Shown: positions 33,774 through 43,222, numbered from the stretch's first letter. The stretch: DNA of 64,000 bases from Phyllobacterium sp. YR531 (GCF_000282595.1 NZ_AKIZ01000036.1:1-64000); one strand, 5' to 3'. Program-made: numbers and translations. The notes: a model not told the origin generated them from the sequence alone.

Positions 33774-34550
33774 TCACAATTTCCAGCCGGAATGCAGCGC
33801 TGCAATGCCGCCCGTGAAGTTTCGCCAACTGACCCGCTCAAATCCGGCGTTGCGAATCATGTCAGCAAAGTCCGACTGGCGCGGGAACTTGCGAATGGAT
33901 TCCACCAGATACTGATAGCTGTCCGCATCGCCCGTCACAGCCTTACCGATCTTCGGAATCGCATTGAATGACCAGGCGTCATACAGCTTATCCAGCACCG
34001 GCAGCTCAACCTCTGAAAATTCGAGGCAAAGGAAGCGCCCGCCCGGTTTCAGAACGCGATATGCCTCGGCAAGGGCACGATCAATGTGCGGGACATTACG
34101 GATGCCGAACGCAATGGTATAGGCGTCAAACCTGTTGCTTTCAAATGGAAGCTCTTCCGCATTCGCCTCGACGAATTCGGTGTTTTCGGTCAATCCCTTC
34201 TTGGCAGCACGGTCCCGGCCAACACCAAGCATTGAGCCGTTGATATCCAGTACAGTGGCATGGGCATTGCGGTTGGATGCCTCGACAATCTTGAAGGCAA
34301 CATCACCAGTTCCACCCGCAACGTCCAGCACCTTCCAGTTGGCCGTTCGCGATGGAGAGAGCCATGCAATCATCGAATCTTTCCAAACCCTGTGGAGGCC
34401 ACCTGACATTAGGTCATTCATGACATCATAGCGCTTGGCGACACGATGAAACACATCATTGACGCGTGTCTGTTTTTCGCCGTCGCCCACATCCTGAAAA
34501 CCAAAGGATGTTTCCATGCCGCCCTGTGCACCGGTGCGTTGCTGGTTCAT
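33774..34550 (-). CDS. ubiE: Ubiquinone/menaquinone methyltransferase
   Basis: 258 residues from the ATG at 34550 with AGGT upstream; the open frame runs 99 bases further but has no support. SAM-binding motifs are [14 protein letters not shown] (motif I) and the post-motif [31 protein letters not shown] near the start, [24 protein letters not shown] [21 protein letters not shown] and the C-terminal [19 protein letters not shown] are UbiE signatures. It performs the C-methylation step of ubiquinone synthesis. It is first in ubiE-ubiB(-coaBC) and divergent from upp over 159 bp. Confidence 0.96.
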   Translation of the reverse strand: MNQQRTGAQGGMETSFGFQDVGDGEKQTRVNDVFHRVAKRYDVMNDLMSGGLHRVWKDSMIAWLSPSRTANWKVLDVAGGTGDVAFKIVEASNRNAHATVLDINGSMLGVGRDRAAKKGLTENTEFVEANAEELPFESNRFDAYTIAFGIRNVPHIDRALAEAYRVLKPGGRFLCLEFSEVELPVLDKLYDAWSFNAIPKIGKAVTGDADSYQYLVESIRKFPRQSDFADMIRNAGFERVSWRNFTGGIAALHSGWKL

Positions 34551-34709
34551 TGTGTTACCTGCCTGTCTAATTCGCCGGAACCATAGAATATTGAAACGCA
34601 GAAGGCTATCGCCTGTTGCGCGACAAAACTGTGCGTGCGCATCACGCACACTTTGCGATCACGCCCTTCAACAGATAAGGTTAGGCAAGTTCAGTTTAAA
34701 GGAATCCCT

Positions 34710-35336
34710 ATGGGCGTGACGATCGTTTCCCACCCGCTTGTACAGCACAAGCTTACCATCATGCGTGACAAGGATACGTCAACGGCAGGCTTTCGCCGGC
34801 TGCTGAAAGAGATATCCCTCCTGCTCTGCTATGAAGTAACCCGCGATCTGCAGCTGACAAACATCACGATCCAGACCCCCTTGGTCGAAATGGAGTCGCC
34901 TGTTATCGAGGGTAAGAAACTGGTTTTTGCTTCAATCCTGCGAGCGGGCAATGGCTTGCTTGAAGGCATGCTGGATCTGGTGCCTGCGGCTCGCGTGGCG
35001 CATATCGGGCTATATCGCGATCACGATACGCTGCAGCCTGTCGAATATTATTTCAAGGCACCGGAAGACATCGTGAACCGCCTTATCATTGTCGTTGATC
35101 CAATGCTTGCCACGGCCAATTCAGCGATCGCAGCGATCCAGAAACTCAAGGAAAGGGGAGCGAGCAATATCCGTTTTCTTTGCTTGCTGGCAGCACCGGA
35201 AGGTATCAAGCGCTTCACCGAAGCACATCCGGATGTGCCCGTCTTCACCGCGTCCATCGACAGCCATCTGAATGATAAGGGTTACATTGTCCCCGGTCTC
35301 GGCGATGCGGGCGACCGCATGTACGGAACCAAATAG
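34710..35336 (+). CDS. upp: Uracil phosphoribosyltransferase
   Basis: 208 residues from the ATG at 34710, with AAAGGA upstream. The start [20 protein letters not shown] and [18 protein letters not shown] [21 protein letters not shown] match Upp. The PRPP-binding motif is [12 protein letters not shown], and the uracil-binding end is [24 protein letters not shown]. It salvages uracil to UMP. It lies beside, but on the opposite strand from, the nucleoside uptake and breakdown operon, whose products include uracil. A palindromic repeat follows it. Confidence 0.96.
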   Translation: MGVTIVSHPLVQHKLTIMRDKDTSTAGFRRLLKEISLLLCYEVTRDLQLTNITIQTPLVEMESPVIEGKKLVFASILRAGNGLLEGMLDLVPAARVAHIGLYRDHDTLQPVEYYFKAPEDIVNRLIIVVDPMLATANSAIAAIQKLKERGASNIRFLCLLAAPEGIKRFTEAHPDVPVFTASIDSHLNDKGYIVPGLGDAGDRMYGTK

Positions 35337-35350
35337 CTGGAGCATGTTTT

Positions 35351-35630
35351 GCTCTAGAGCCTTTCTTGCTTAAATTGAATCGTTCTGCCGGAGGGAATTT
35401 TGGACAAGGTCGAGGGGTTTAGCGAGATCGATGTTTATCCATCGGGCGAAGCTGAAGCCCGAAGGATTTGACCCAAATTCACCCGGCCCTTTGGGTTTCC
35501 GGCTGGCGGACAACCACTTTGTCAGGCGGCGTCGGACGATGGGTAAACATCGACCTCGCCACCTTCCGCGCGGATTGCCTCGTCATCCGCGAAACAGAAC
35601 TGCTTCTATTTAAACAAGAAGGGCTCTAGC
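35351..35630. repeat. Long imperfect palindromic element (MITE-like, about 280 bp)
   Basis: The left end (GCTCTAGAGCCTTTCTTGC) and right end (GAAGGGCTCTAGC, read on the other strand) form terminal inverted repeats that continue for about 35 bp with few mismatches, ending in GTTCTG. Further in, GAGATCGATGTTTATCC (35425-) pairs with the reverse complement of 35537-35557 with two mismatches. It has no gene. It fills the space between upp and deoA, and its right end contains the deoA stop codon. It looks like a miniature palindromic element of rhizobial type. Confidence 0.75.
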
Positions 35631-36942
35631 TTCCTATACGACGCAAAACAGGATTGACCGTGCGGGGCTTTTTATCTGCAAAATGATAAGCGGCCTCCAC
35701 GGCGCTAACGGCAGCGGCAGCATCACTGTCCGAACGAGCATGAACAAGTGCAATTGGTTCGCCCTTCTCCATCTTCGCGCCTATGGGCTGCAAAGCGGTA
35801 ATTCCAACGGCATGATCCACAGGATCTTGGGGGCGTATACGTCCGCCGCCAAGCGCTACCACCGCGATGCCAACGGCGCGAGTATCCGTCGATGAGATAT
35901 AACCCGCCTGTGACGCCCGCACCTCTACTTTTACGGGGGCCACGGGCAAATACTGATCAACCTTCTCAACAAAATCAGCTGGGCCGCCCAAACCCGTTAC
36001 CATTCGCCCGAAAACTTCCGCAGCTTTGCCGCTATTGAGAGCTGTTTTTGTCTTTTCCATCGCGGTCTTCAGATTTGTTGCGAGCCCCGCAGACAGAACC
36101 ATCTCCGCAACCAGTGCGAGAGTGACACTTTCCAATCGGGCGTCGCGACGATCACCCGTGAGAAAATCGACAGCATTTTTGACCTCAACCGCATTGCCAG
36201 CCGCCAAGGCAAGCGGCTCATTCATATCTGTCAACAGAGCAGTGGTGGGCAGACCTGCACCGTTTGCCACTTCTACAATACTCGTTGCCAAGGCCACTGC
36301 ATCGCGGTTCTTGGCCATGAACGCGCCATTTCCCGACTTCACATCGAGAACCAGTGCATTCAATCCGGCAGACAGTTTCTTTGACAGGATTGATGCTGTT
36401 ATCAGCGGTATGGATTCCACTGTCGCAGTAACGTCGCGGATGGAATAAAGCCGTTTATCGGCAGGCGCGAGATTAGCAGTCTGGCCAATAATCGCACATC
36501 CGACTTCGCAAACAACTTTCCTGAACAGGGCGTTGTCAGGCTGGCTGATATAGCCTGGAATTGAGTCCATTTTGTCGAGCGTTCCGCCCGTGTGTCCAAG
36601 CCCCCTGCCCGATATCATGGGGACATAAGCTCCACAGGCAACCGCAAGAGGTGCCAGCATCAACGAAACATTGTCGCCAACACCACCGGTCGAATGCTTG
36701 TCAACAACCGGCCCGGGCAAATCCGACCAGTCCAACACGTCGCCTGAATCCCGCATGGCCAGTGTCAATGCCACAGCCTCATCGCGCTTCATTCCGTTGA
36801 AGAATACGGCCATGGCAAACGCTGCGACCTGGCCATCCGTGATTGTGCCAGAACTCATCGCATTCACAAAGGCTGCAATATTTGCGGCACTCAAAGTCTC
36901 GCCGTCACGCTTGCGCCGGATGATTTCTTGCGGAAGCAGCAT
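35626..36942 (-). CDS. deoA: Thymidine phosphorylase
   Basis: 438 residues, normal DeoA length. The glycosyltransferase family 3 motifs are LDWSDLPGPVVDKHSTGGVG, YVPMISGRGLGHTGGTLDKMDSIPG and SILSKKLSAGLNALVLDVKSGNGAFM. The C-terminal domain (GIAVVALGGGRIRPQDPVDH) is typical. It splits thymidine or deoxyuridine to base plus deoxyribose-1-phosphate. It is the last gene of the nucleoside operon, three bases after punA. Its TAG stop is within the palindromic element at 35351-35630, so its last codons may have been altered by that insertion. Confidence 0.96.
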   Translation of the reverse strand: MLLPQEIIRRKRDGETLSAANIAAFVNAMSSGTITDGQVAAFAMAVFFNGMKRDEAVALTLAMRDSGDVLDWSDLPGPVVDKHSTGGVGDNVSLMLAPLAVACGAYVPMISGRGLGHTGGTLDKMDSIPGYISQPDNALFRKVVCEVGCAIIGQTANLAPADKRLYSIRDVTATVESIPLITASILSKKLSAGLNALVLDVKSGNGAFMAKNRDAVALATSIVEVANGAGLPTTALLTDMNEPLALAAGNAVEVKNAVDFLTGDRRDARLESVTLALVAEMVLSAGLATNLKTAMEKTKTALNSGKAAEVFGRMVTGLGGPADFVEKVDQYLPVAPVKVEVRASQAGYISSTDTRAVGIAVVALGGGRIRPQDPVDHAVGITALQPIGAKMEKGEPIALVHARSDSDAAAAVSAVEAAYHFADKKPRTVNPVLRRIGS

Positions 36943-36945
36943 CGG

Positions 36946-37746
36946 CTAACCTATTTCCTGAATCAGCGAGCGAATAATCTTCTGCAAACGCGCGCCGCCT
37001 TGCGGTGCCACGTCTTTCGTCTCTTCATGCGATAGTTCTGCACCGGTCATACCGGCCCCGAAATTTGTGATGACCGAACAAGCGGCAACCCGAAGTCCAA
37101 AAAATCGAGCCAGAATGACCTCTGGAACTGTCGACATTCCAACCGCATCAGCGCCCAATGTTCTGGCCATGCGTATTTCGGCAGGTGTTTCGAACGATGG
37201 TCCCGAAAACCACATGTAAACGCCTTGCGCCAGTTTCTCTCCAACTTCGCTAGCCGCAATTATAAGAGCATCTTTAAGTTGTTGATCATATGCCGTTGTC
37301 ATACCGACAAAGCGTTTATCGGACGGCTCGCCAATTAGCGGATTCAGACCAGAATAGTTGATATGGTCATCAATCAGCATCACACTACCAGGGGCCAGAT
37401 CGTGACGCACAGACCCTGCCGCATTTGTCAGAACAAGCATGTCAATGCCGATCTCTGCCAGCGCCGCTATCACAGGGCGCATAACGGAAGCATCGCCTTT
37501 TTCGTAATAGTGTGCCCGTCCCGCAAGCATCAGGACCGGTTTCCCGGAAAGATAACCGGCAACCAACTCGCCAGCGTGACCGGAAACACCACTATGCGGA
37601 AAGCCCAGTAACTCAGAGTAAGGAATCCGGACTGCATTCTCCACCGCATCAACCAGAGAACCGAGGCCGGAGCCAAGCACCAGCGCAACGCGTGGCGCGA
37701 GGCCATTCAGCCTTTCAATGAGGGTACTGGTGGCTGGCGCGATCAT
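36946..37746 (-). CDS. punA: Purine-nucleoside phosphorylase (trimeric type I)
   Basis: 266 residues. PNP motifs are VALVLGSGLGSLVD (phosphate site), GHAGELVAGYLSGKPVLMLAGRAHYYE, LTNAAGSVR, GVYMWFSGPSFETPAEIRMA and GADAVGMSTVPEVILARFFGL with VITNFGAGM. It cleaves inosine and guanosine type nucleosides with phosphate. Its ATG overlaps the cdd stop by four bases and it is three bases before deoA, so it is in the nucleoside operon. The symbol could equally be deoD or xapA. Confidence 0.93.
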   Translation of the reverse strand: MIAPATSTLIERLNGLAPRVALVLGSGLGSLVDAVENAVRIPYSELLGFPHSGVSGHAGELVAGYLSGKPVLMLAGRAHYYEKGDASVMRPVIAALAEIGIDMLVLTNAAGSVRHDLAPGSVMLIDDHINYSGLNPLIGEPSDKRFVGMTTAYDQQLKDALIIAASEVGEKLAQGVYMWFSGPSFETPAEIRMARTLGADAVGMSTVPEVILARFFGLRVAACSVITNFGAGMTGAELSHEETKDVAPQGGARLQKIIRSLIQEIG

Positions 37747-38147
37747 GCGGCACCTTTACCAAGCACTTCCGCCTCAAAACCGAAGGGGAACAGTTCTTTC
37801 ATCGTCAATGTCTGGACAATACCGTTATTGTCGCAAAGGTGCAGGAGAGTTTCCGGGCCAGCGAATTCGGCCAGACGCTGACGGCAACCACCACAGGGCG
37901 TACACTTTGCCTTTTTCTCCGCCACCACAGCTATTTCGGTGATCGTCCCACCACCGCCCATGACGAAGTGGGATAGGGCAGTGGTCTCGGCACACCAGCC
38001 TTCAGGATATGAGACCACTTCGATATTGCAGCCGGAATAGATTCGCCCGTCACTTGTCCGCAGCGCCGCTCCAACGGGAAACTGCGAATAGGGCGAATGG
38101 GTTTTCTGCATCGCCGCAAAAGCTGCATCAAACAAATCAGTGCTCAT
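37743..38147 (-). CDS. cdd: Cytidine deaminase
   Basis: 134 residues, the short tetrameric type. Zinc-binding motifs are WCAETTALSHF (Cys and catalytic Glu) and CTPCGGCRQRLAEF (two Cys). SPYSQFPVGAALRTSDG is the substrate-loop start and YSGCNIEVVSY follows. It converts cytidine and deoxycytidine to uridine forms, which the neighbouring phosphorylases split. It sits two bases after the second permease gene and overlaps punA. Confidence 0.95.
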   Translation of the reverse strand: MSTDLFDAAFAAMQKTHSPYSQFPVGAALRTSDGRIYSGCNIEVVSYPEGWCAETTALSHFVMGGGGTITEIAVVAEKKAKCTPCGGCRQRLAEFAGPETLLHLCDNNGIVQTLTMKELFPFGFEAEVLGKGAA

Positions 38148-38149
38148 GA

Positions 38150-39121
38150 CTATCTTTCCTTGACATAGGCTACGCCACCAGCTTTCGGCGGGATTGCCTT
38201 GCCAATGAAACCTGCCAGCAGAACAATCGTGAGAATATAGGGCAGAGCCTGCATAAGCTGTACCGGCACTTCCCCGATCAAAGGCAAAGACTGACCTTGG
38301 AGACGAATGCCCAAGGCATCAAGAAACCCGAATAGAAGACAAGCATACATTGCCTGCACAGGCCGCCATTTTGCGAAGATCAAAGCCGCAAGCGCAATAT
38401 AGCCCTTACCTGCCGTCATATCTTTTACGAAACCAGCGCCTTGCGCCGTGGCAAGATAAGCGCCAGCAATGCCGCAAAGAATGCCGCAGCAAATGACAGC
38501 GCGATAGCGCAGCCAAGGAACAGAAATACCCGCTGTGTCTACAGCTGCCGGATTTTCACCCACCGCCCGCAAACGCAGTCCGAAACGCGTGCGGTAAAGC
38601 ACCCACCAAGTGAAAGGCACCAGCAGGAAAGCCAGATAAACAAGGATGGAATGACCGGATATCAGCTCGAAATAAATTGGGCCGATGATTGGAACCTCTC
38701 GTAACGTCTCCGCACCGGGTAGATTGATCGCGTTGAACCGCGCCGTGTTTGGCAATGAGGGCGTCCGGCCACCTTGATGGAACCACGCCTGCCCCAGAAT
38801 AACTGTTGTTCCCGCTGCAATGAAGTTTATCGCAACGCCAGAGACAATCTGATTTCCACGATGTGTTATGGATGCAAAGCCATGCACCAGCCCCAAGGCC
38901 ACCGATATGGCAATAGCAGCGATTAAAGCGAGACTGGCTGAGCCATACCATGTGGCAACAGCACCTGCAGCAAAAGCGCCCGCCAGCATTTTGCCCTCAA
39001 GGCCAATATCGAAGATGCCAGCGCGTTCCGAATAAAGCCCTGCTAGACAAGCGAGCAGCAGCGGAGCTGACAAACGGATTGTTGAATCAAACAGTTGGAG
39101 AATGGCGACGAAGCTATCCAT
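38150..39121 (-). CDS. Nucleoside ABC transporter permease (second subunit)
   Basis: 323 residues and about 9 hydrophobic segments. It belongs to the BPD_transp_2 type permeases: RLSAPLLLACLAGLYSERAGIFDIGLEGKMLAGAF, then GFASITHRGNQIVSGVAINF and GLRLRAVGENPAAVDTAG (the cytoplasmic coupling loop), and GAYLATAQGAGFVKDMTAGKGYIALAALIF. It pairs with the permease encoded just before it; the stop and start overlap by one base. With the two-domain ATPase and a BMP-family binding protein it should import nucleosides. Confidence 0.93.
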   Translation of the reverse strand: MDSFVAILQLFDSTIRLSAPLLLACLAGLYSERAGIFDIGLEGKMLAGAFAAGAVATWYGSASLALIAAIAISVALGLVHGFASITHRGNQIVSGVAINFIAAGTTVILGQAWFHQGGRTPSLPNTARFNAINLPGAETLREVPIIGPIYFELISGHSILVYLAFLLVPFTWWVLYRTRFGLRLRAVGENPAAVDTAGISVPWLRYRAVICCGILCGIAGAYLATAQGAGFVKDMTAGKGYIALAALIFAKWRPVQAMYACLLFGFLDALGIRLQGQSLPLIGEVPVQLMQALPYILTIVLLAGFIGKAIPPKAGGVAYVKER

Positions 39122-40266
39122 TACTGGTTTCCTCCAGCAGTGACGGGAGCGGCAGTCTCGTTCTTTTTACGTGAGAACCCGAAGAAAATACGCTGCAAAG
39201 TCGGTCTGAACATGTGCTCGAGTGCTCCGGCAAACAGGATCACCAAGCCTTGAATGATCACAATCATATCGCGAGAAATGTTTGGCATATCAAAAGCAAT
39301 CTCAGCGCCGCCCTGATAGAGCATGCCGAACAGGATAGCGGCAAGTACAATACCAACGGGATGCGACCGCCCCATGAGAGCGACTGCGATACCGACGAAA
39401 CCCGCACCTGCGACAAAGTCCAGCTGCAGTCGATGCTGTGCGCCCATGATGGGATTCAGTGCCATCATACCGGCCAACGCACCTGAGATCATCATGGTAA
39501 TGATAATGATGCGCAGCTCGCTGATACCTGCGTAACGTGCAGCCTTCGGGCTGAAGCCCATCGTGCGGATTTCATAACCAAGTTTCGTCCGCCAGATGAG
39601 TACCCAGACCAGAAAGGCTGCCACAAGGGAAATAAGAAAACTGAGATTGAGCGGGGCGGAACGCATGTTAAGCCCCACGGAATTCAACAGCCATCCAAGG
39701 CTTGGCAGTTGCCCGCCAGCACCGAAAACACGTGTCTCCGGGGATTGAATATTCATCGGCTTGAGGATTTGCACCACGATATAGACCATGATGCTTGCCG
39801 CAATGAAATTGAACATAATCGTCGTGATAACAACGTGCGAACCGCGCCTCGCTTGCAGCCAGGCAGGAATAAGCGCCCACAAGGCACCAGCTATGCCTGA
39901 GGCCACAATTGCCAATGGAAATACCACCCACCAAGGCAGAGTATCGCCAAGGCTCAGCCCTATGAAAGCTACGCCGAGGCCGCCAATATATGCTTGTCCT
40001 TCGCCACCGATATTGAACAGTCCGCAGTGAAATGCCACAGCGACACACAGGCCCGTGAAAATGAAATTGGTCGCGTAATACAGGGTATAGCCAACGCCAT
40101 CACCCGAACCAAATGCGCCCTTGACCATAAGCACTGCCGCATCGATCGGGTTTTCCCCGACAAGAAGAACGACAAGTCCCGCAACAAAGAAGGCAACGAC
40201 AAGATTAATGAGCGGAAGAAGTCCGTAATCTGCCCAAGCGGGTAGTTTTGCAAAAGGCTGGCTCAT
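39121..40266 (-). CDS. Nucleoside ABC transporter permease (first subunit)
   Basis: 381 residues and about 10 membrane segments. Features of the YufP/NupB type are AAVLMVKGAFGSGDGVGYTL, FHCGLFNIGGEGQAYIGGLG, SHVVITTIMFNFIAASIMVY, TMGFSPKAARYAGIS (coupling loop) and GFVGIAVALMGRSHPVGIVLAAILFG. It is the membrane partner of the 323-residue permease. Its ATG overlaps the isochorismatase-like gene by four bases. The C-terminal tail (FSRKKNETAAPVTAGGNQ) is cytoplasmic. Confidence 0.93.
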   Translation of the reverse strand: MSQPFAKLPAWADYGLLPLINLVVAFFVAGLVVLLVGENPIDAAVLMVKGAFGSGDGVGYTLYYATNFIFTGLCVAVAFHCGLFNIGGEGQAYIGGLGVAFIGLSLGDTLPWWVVFPLAIVASGIAGALWALIPAWLQARRGSHVVITTIMFNFIAASIMVYIVVQILKPMNIQSPETRVFGAGGQLPSLGWLLNSVGLNMRSAPLNLSFLISLVAAFLVWVLIWRTKLGYEIRTMGFSPKAARYAGISELRIIIITMMISGALAGMMALNPIMGAQHRLQLDFVAGAGFVGIAVALMGRSHPVGIVLAAILFGMLYQGGAEIAFDMPNISRDMIVIIQGLVILFAGALEHMFRPTLQRIFFGFSRKKNETAAPVTAGGNQ

Positions 40267-40814
40267 GGCAGGTTTCCGATAATTTCTGCAGATGTCGTGA
40301 TACGGGCATACTCACCCTCAAGCAGAGAAAGTGCCAAAGCATGCACATCTTCTGCCGACCAGTTTTTACCGCGGTGGTCCTTGCGATCAACGCTCGCGAC
40401 GGCATCTTCCGGGATAATCACCTCGAACCCCAACCCTGCTGCCATACGCACTGTTGCATCAACAGAGTTTTCGAGCAGCACGCCAGTCACCACCAGACTG
40501 CGAACCTGTAGCTCATCAAGCACGTCCATCAGATCGGTGCCGATGAACGCACTGTTTGTGCGCTTGTCTACGACCGGCTCTCCTATCTGAGGCGCTACTT
40601 CATCCTTGAATTCATTGCCTTGCGTGCCCGGACGATAGGGTGATGCTGGATCTGTCGAATCATGACGGATGTGGACAATGGGCAAGCGGCGCTCGCGCCA
40701 AGCTGCAAGCAATTCTGCAATTCTCACTTCAGCTTCACGTTGCCCGCGGCGGCCCCATTTGGGATCATCTATCGCATTTTGCACATCAATTACGATAAGA
40801 GCCTGCGTTGTCAT
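40263..40814 (-). CDS. Isochorismatase-fold protein lacking the catalytic cysteine
   Basis: 183 residues. The cysteine-hydrolase (isochorismatase) fold is clear: LIVIDVQNAIDDP (Asp10), LPIVHIRHDSTDP, VVDKRTNSAFIGTDL (Lys84) and VVTGVLLENSVDATVRMAAGLGFEVIIPEDA. In active members the last motif carries a Cys in a DHC- or NMC-type position; here the codon at 40466-40464 is TCT (Ser117, in ENSVDA). So it may be inactive, use Ser, or bind a ligand. It overlaps the ATPase and permease genes by four bases on each side, deep inside the nucleoside operon. Confidence 0.88.
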   Translation of the reverse strand: MTTQALIVIDVQNAIDDPKWGRRGQREAEVRIAELLAAWRERRLPIVHIRHDSTDPASPYRPGTQGNEFKDEVAPQIGEPVVDKRTNSAFIGTDLMDVLDELQVRSLVVTGVLLENSVDATVRMAAGLGFEVIIPEDAVASVDRKDHRGKNWSAEDVHALALSLLEGEYARITTSAEIIGNLP

Positions 40815-42343
40815 TGCGCAGCCTCCAACTGTTCCACACCAGCCATGAGGCAGCCGAGTTCGCCTTCATCGGCTTCAGCATCGCGTTCACCGACAATACG
40901 ACCGGCAAACATGACCAGGATGCGGTCCGACAATGACCGAATTTCATCAAGCTCCACAGAAACCAGCAGGACGGCCTTACCCGCATCGCGCATTTCGATA
41001 ATGCGTTTGTGGATGAACTCGATTGCACCAACGTCGACGCCGCGCGTCGGCTGGCCGATGATAAGCACACCCGGATCGCGCTCGATTTCACGCGCAAGTA
41101 CAATTTTCTGCTGATTGCCGCCCGAGAAATTGGCTGTCTTCAGGTTCGGATCGCCCGGGCGTATGTCATACTTTTCGATCTTTTTGCGCGCATCGGCTTT
41201 GATGGCATCAATATCAAGAAACGGCCCTTTGAGATAAAGCGGATCGTCATGATATCCGAGGATGGAGTTTTCATATTCCTCGAAGGCCAGAACCAACCCC
41301 ATATGGTGACGGTCTTCGGGCACATGCGCCAAACCGCGATCCCGCAACTCGCCCGGGTCTGCCGCGCCAGTAATATCGATCAACTGACCATCCAGCAAAA
41401 CGCGGCCTGATACGGCAGCGCGAATTCCAGCTATCGTCTCGATCAGTTGTGATTGCCCATTGCCCGCTACGCCCGCAATGCCAACGATTTCACCTGCACG
41501 CACATTGAAAGAGGCATTATCGACCATGACAACACCACGACTGTCCCGCACCGTCAGGTTTTCGACGGAAAGCTTCACTTCACCGGGTTGCGCCTCCCCC
41601 TTCTGAACACGCAGGAGAACACGACGACCAACCATAAGCTCAGCCAATTCTTCCACCGAAGTTTCGCTGGTCTTTCGCGTTGCCACAACTGAACCCTGAC
41701 GCATAACCGATACGTTGTCGGTTGCAGCCATGATCTCGCGTAGCTTGTGCGTTATGAGAATGATTGTTTTGCCTTGATCCCGCAATTGCTCAAGAATTCG
41801 GAAAAGATGATCTGCTTCCGGCGGCGTCAAAACCCCGGTTGGCTCGTCCAGCACAAGAATCTCAGCGCCACGATAAAGTGCTTTGAGAATTTCTACACGC
41901 TGCTGCAGGCCAACAGGCAATTCTTCGATCAGGGCGTCCGGATCGACATCAAGCTCATATTCCTGTTCAAGGCGTTTCAACTCGGCGCGAGCTTTCGCGA
42001 TACCATTTTTCAGGAGTGGAGCCCCCTCCACGCCAAGCATGACATTTTCCAGAACTGTGAAATTTTCGACCAGCATGAAATGCTGATGGACCATGCCAAT
42101 ACCCATCCCGATTGCAGCATTCGGATCGGAGATTTTGGTCGCATTGCCATTGATGCGTATTTCACCGCTGTCGGCTTGATAAAACCCATAGAGGATCGAC
42201 ATCAGGGTCGATTTTCCAGCACCGTTTTCGCCAATGATGCCGTGAATCGTCCCTTTTTCTATAGCAAGATGAATATCGCGATTTGCATGGACTGTGCCGA
42301 AACGCTTGTCCACGCCAATAAGTTCGATTGCAGCTACGCTCAT
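40811..42343 (-). CDS. Nucleoside ABC transporter, two-domain ATP-binding protein
   Basis: 510 residues with two ABC domains, as in YufO/NupA and sugar ATPases. Domain 1 has Walker A GENGAGKSTL (near 38-47), LPVGLQQRVEIL and LVLDEPTGVLTPPE. Domain 2 has a changed Walker A (GVAGNGQSQLIE), signature FSGGNQQKIVLARE and LIIGQPTRGVDVGA, the usual degenerate second half. It energises import through the two permeases. It is the first gene of a seven-gene operon (ATPase, hydrolase-like, two permeases, cdd, punA, deoA). Confidence 0.94.
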   Translation of the reverse strand: MSVAAIELIGVDKRFGTVHANRDIHLAIEKGTIHGIIGENGAGKSTLMSILYGFYQADSGEIRINGNATKISDPNAAIGMGIGMVHQHFMLVENFTVLENVMLGVEGAPLLKNGIAKARAELKRLEQEYELDVDPDALIEELPVGLQQRVEILKALYRGAEILVLDEPTGVLTPPEADHLFRILEQLRDQGKTIILITHKLREIMAATDNVSVMRQGSVVATRKTSETSVEELAELMVGRRVLLRVQKGEAQPGEVKLSVENLTVRDSRGVVMVDNASFNVRAGEIVGIAGVAGNGQSQLIETIAGIRAAVSGRVLLDGQLIDITGAADPGELRDRGLAHVPEDRHHMGLVLAFEEYENSILGYHDDPLYLKGPFLDIDAIKADARKKIEKYDIRPGDPNLKTANFSGGNQQKIVLAREIERDPGVLIIGQPTRGVDVGAIEFIHKRIIEMRDAGKAVLLVSVELDEIRSLSDRILVMFAGRIVGERDAEADEGELGCLMAGVEQLEAAQ

Positions 42344-42532
42344 ATCCCCATCCGCTGTTGATCAGCTTTTGTCGTTTTTCGAAGCTTTTGACCCTAACAC
42401 GGGAAATTTTTCTTTCCAGTCAAGAAAAGCAACATTCAACAGCCGCTATCATCTCTTCATGCCTTGACGCAATGGATATCAACTTGTTCAAATATCAAAC
42501 CCGGAACAGAATAAGAAAGAACGGAGACGGGA

Positions 42533-42745
42533 ATGACAGCCGAAAACATTGACCGCCTGACGCGGCTCGAAATCCTGGTAACCGAACAAGAAAAAACGAT
42601 TGATGAACTCTCAGGCCAGCTTGCCGAGCAGTGGAAGACCATTGAGGCCATGCGGCGCAAACTGGATGCCCTGACAGATCGTTTCCTTATGCTGGAAGAG
42701 CAATCCGCCGACGATATTCCCGTAACCAAACCTCCGCACTATTAG
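42533..42745 (+). CDS. slyX: SlyX family protein
   Basis: 70 residues, mostly one coiled coil (RLTRLEILVTEQEKTIDELS, EQWKTIEAMRRKLDALTDRF) with the typical C-terminal PPHY. SlyX function is unknown. GGAGACGG precedes the ATG. Its stop is followed directly by the ATG of the GNAT gene. The pair is inserted, in opposite orientation, between the nucleoside operon and the bmp gene. Confidence 0.92.
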   Translation: MTAENIDRLTRLEILVTEQEKTIDELSGQLAEQWKTIEAMRRKLDALTDRFLMLEEQSADDIPVTKPPHY

Positions 42746-43222
42746 ATGATTACACGAGTAGAGCCTCTCGAACACCACCCCGAACTCGTGCCATTATGCG
42801 CGCGCTGGAATTACGAGGCATGGGGCCGTGACGATGGTCGCAGCCGGGAAGAGATCGTCGAAAGCTTCTTAAATTTCCTCAGTCCTGAAAGCCGCCAGAA
42901 AGCACTCGTTGGTTTCGTTTCCGGCCTGCCCGTCGGCCTGTCATTGCTGATCGACCATGACCTTGATAGCCACCCTCATTTACACCCTTGGCTTGCAAGT
43001 CTCTACGTTACCCCCGAAATGAGATTGCTTGGGGTCGGCAAAGCTCTGGTTGAGGCGACCGAAAAAGCTGCTCAGCTGCAGGGTCATGGACAACTTTATC
43101 TCTATACGGCTGAAACAGGTTATTACGAGCGGATGGGCTGGCAGAAGGTTGAAGAACTGCACGGCGACAATGCCGGGATGTGGATTTTGCAAAAACCATT
43201 AAAAAAGCCGCTGGTGATGTAA
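42746..43222 (+). CDS. GNAT-family N-acetyltransferase
   Basis: 158 residues. ALVGFVSGLPVGLSLLIDHD, PWLASLYVTPEMRLLGVGKALVEATEKAAQ (acetyl-CoA loop) and LYLYTAETGYYERMGWQKVEEL mark a GNAT fold. The substrate is unknown. It starts immediately after the slyX stop, so both share a message. Its TAA stop lies inside the terminator hairpin at 43202-43233. Confidence 0.9.
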   Translation: MITRVEPLEHHPELVPLCARWNYEAWGRDDGRSREEIVESFLNFLSPESRQKALVGFVSGLPVGLSLLIDHDLDSHPHLHPWLASLYVTPEMRLLGVGKALVEATEKAAQLQGHGQLYLYTAETGYYERMGWQKVEELHGDNAGMWILQKPLKKPLVM

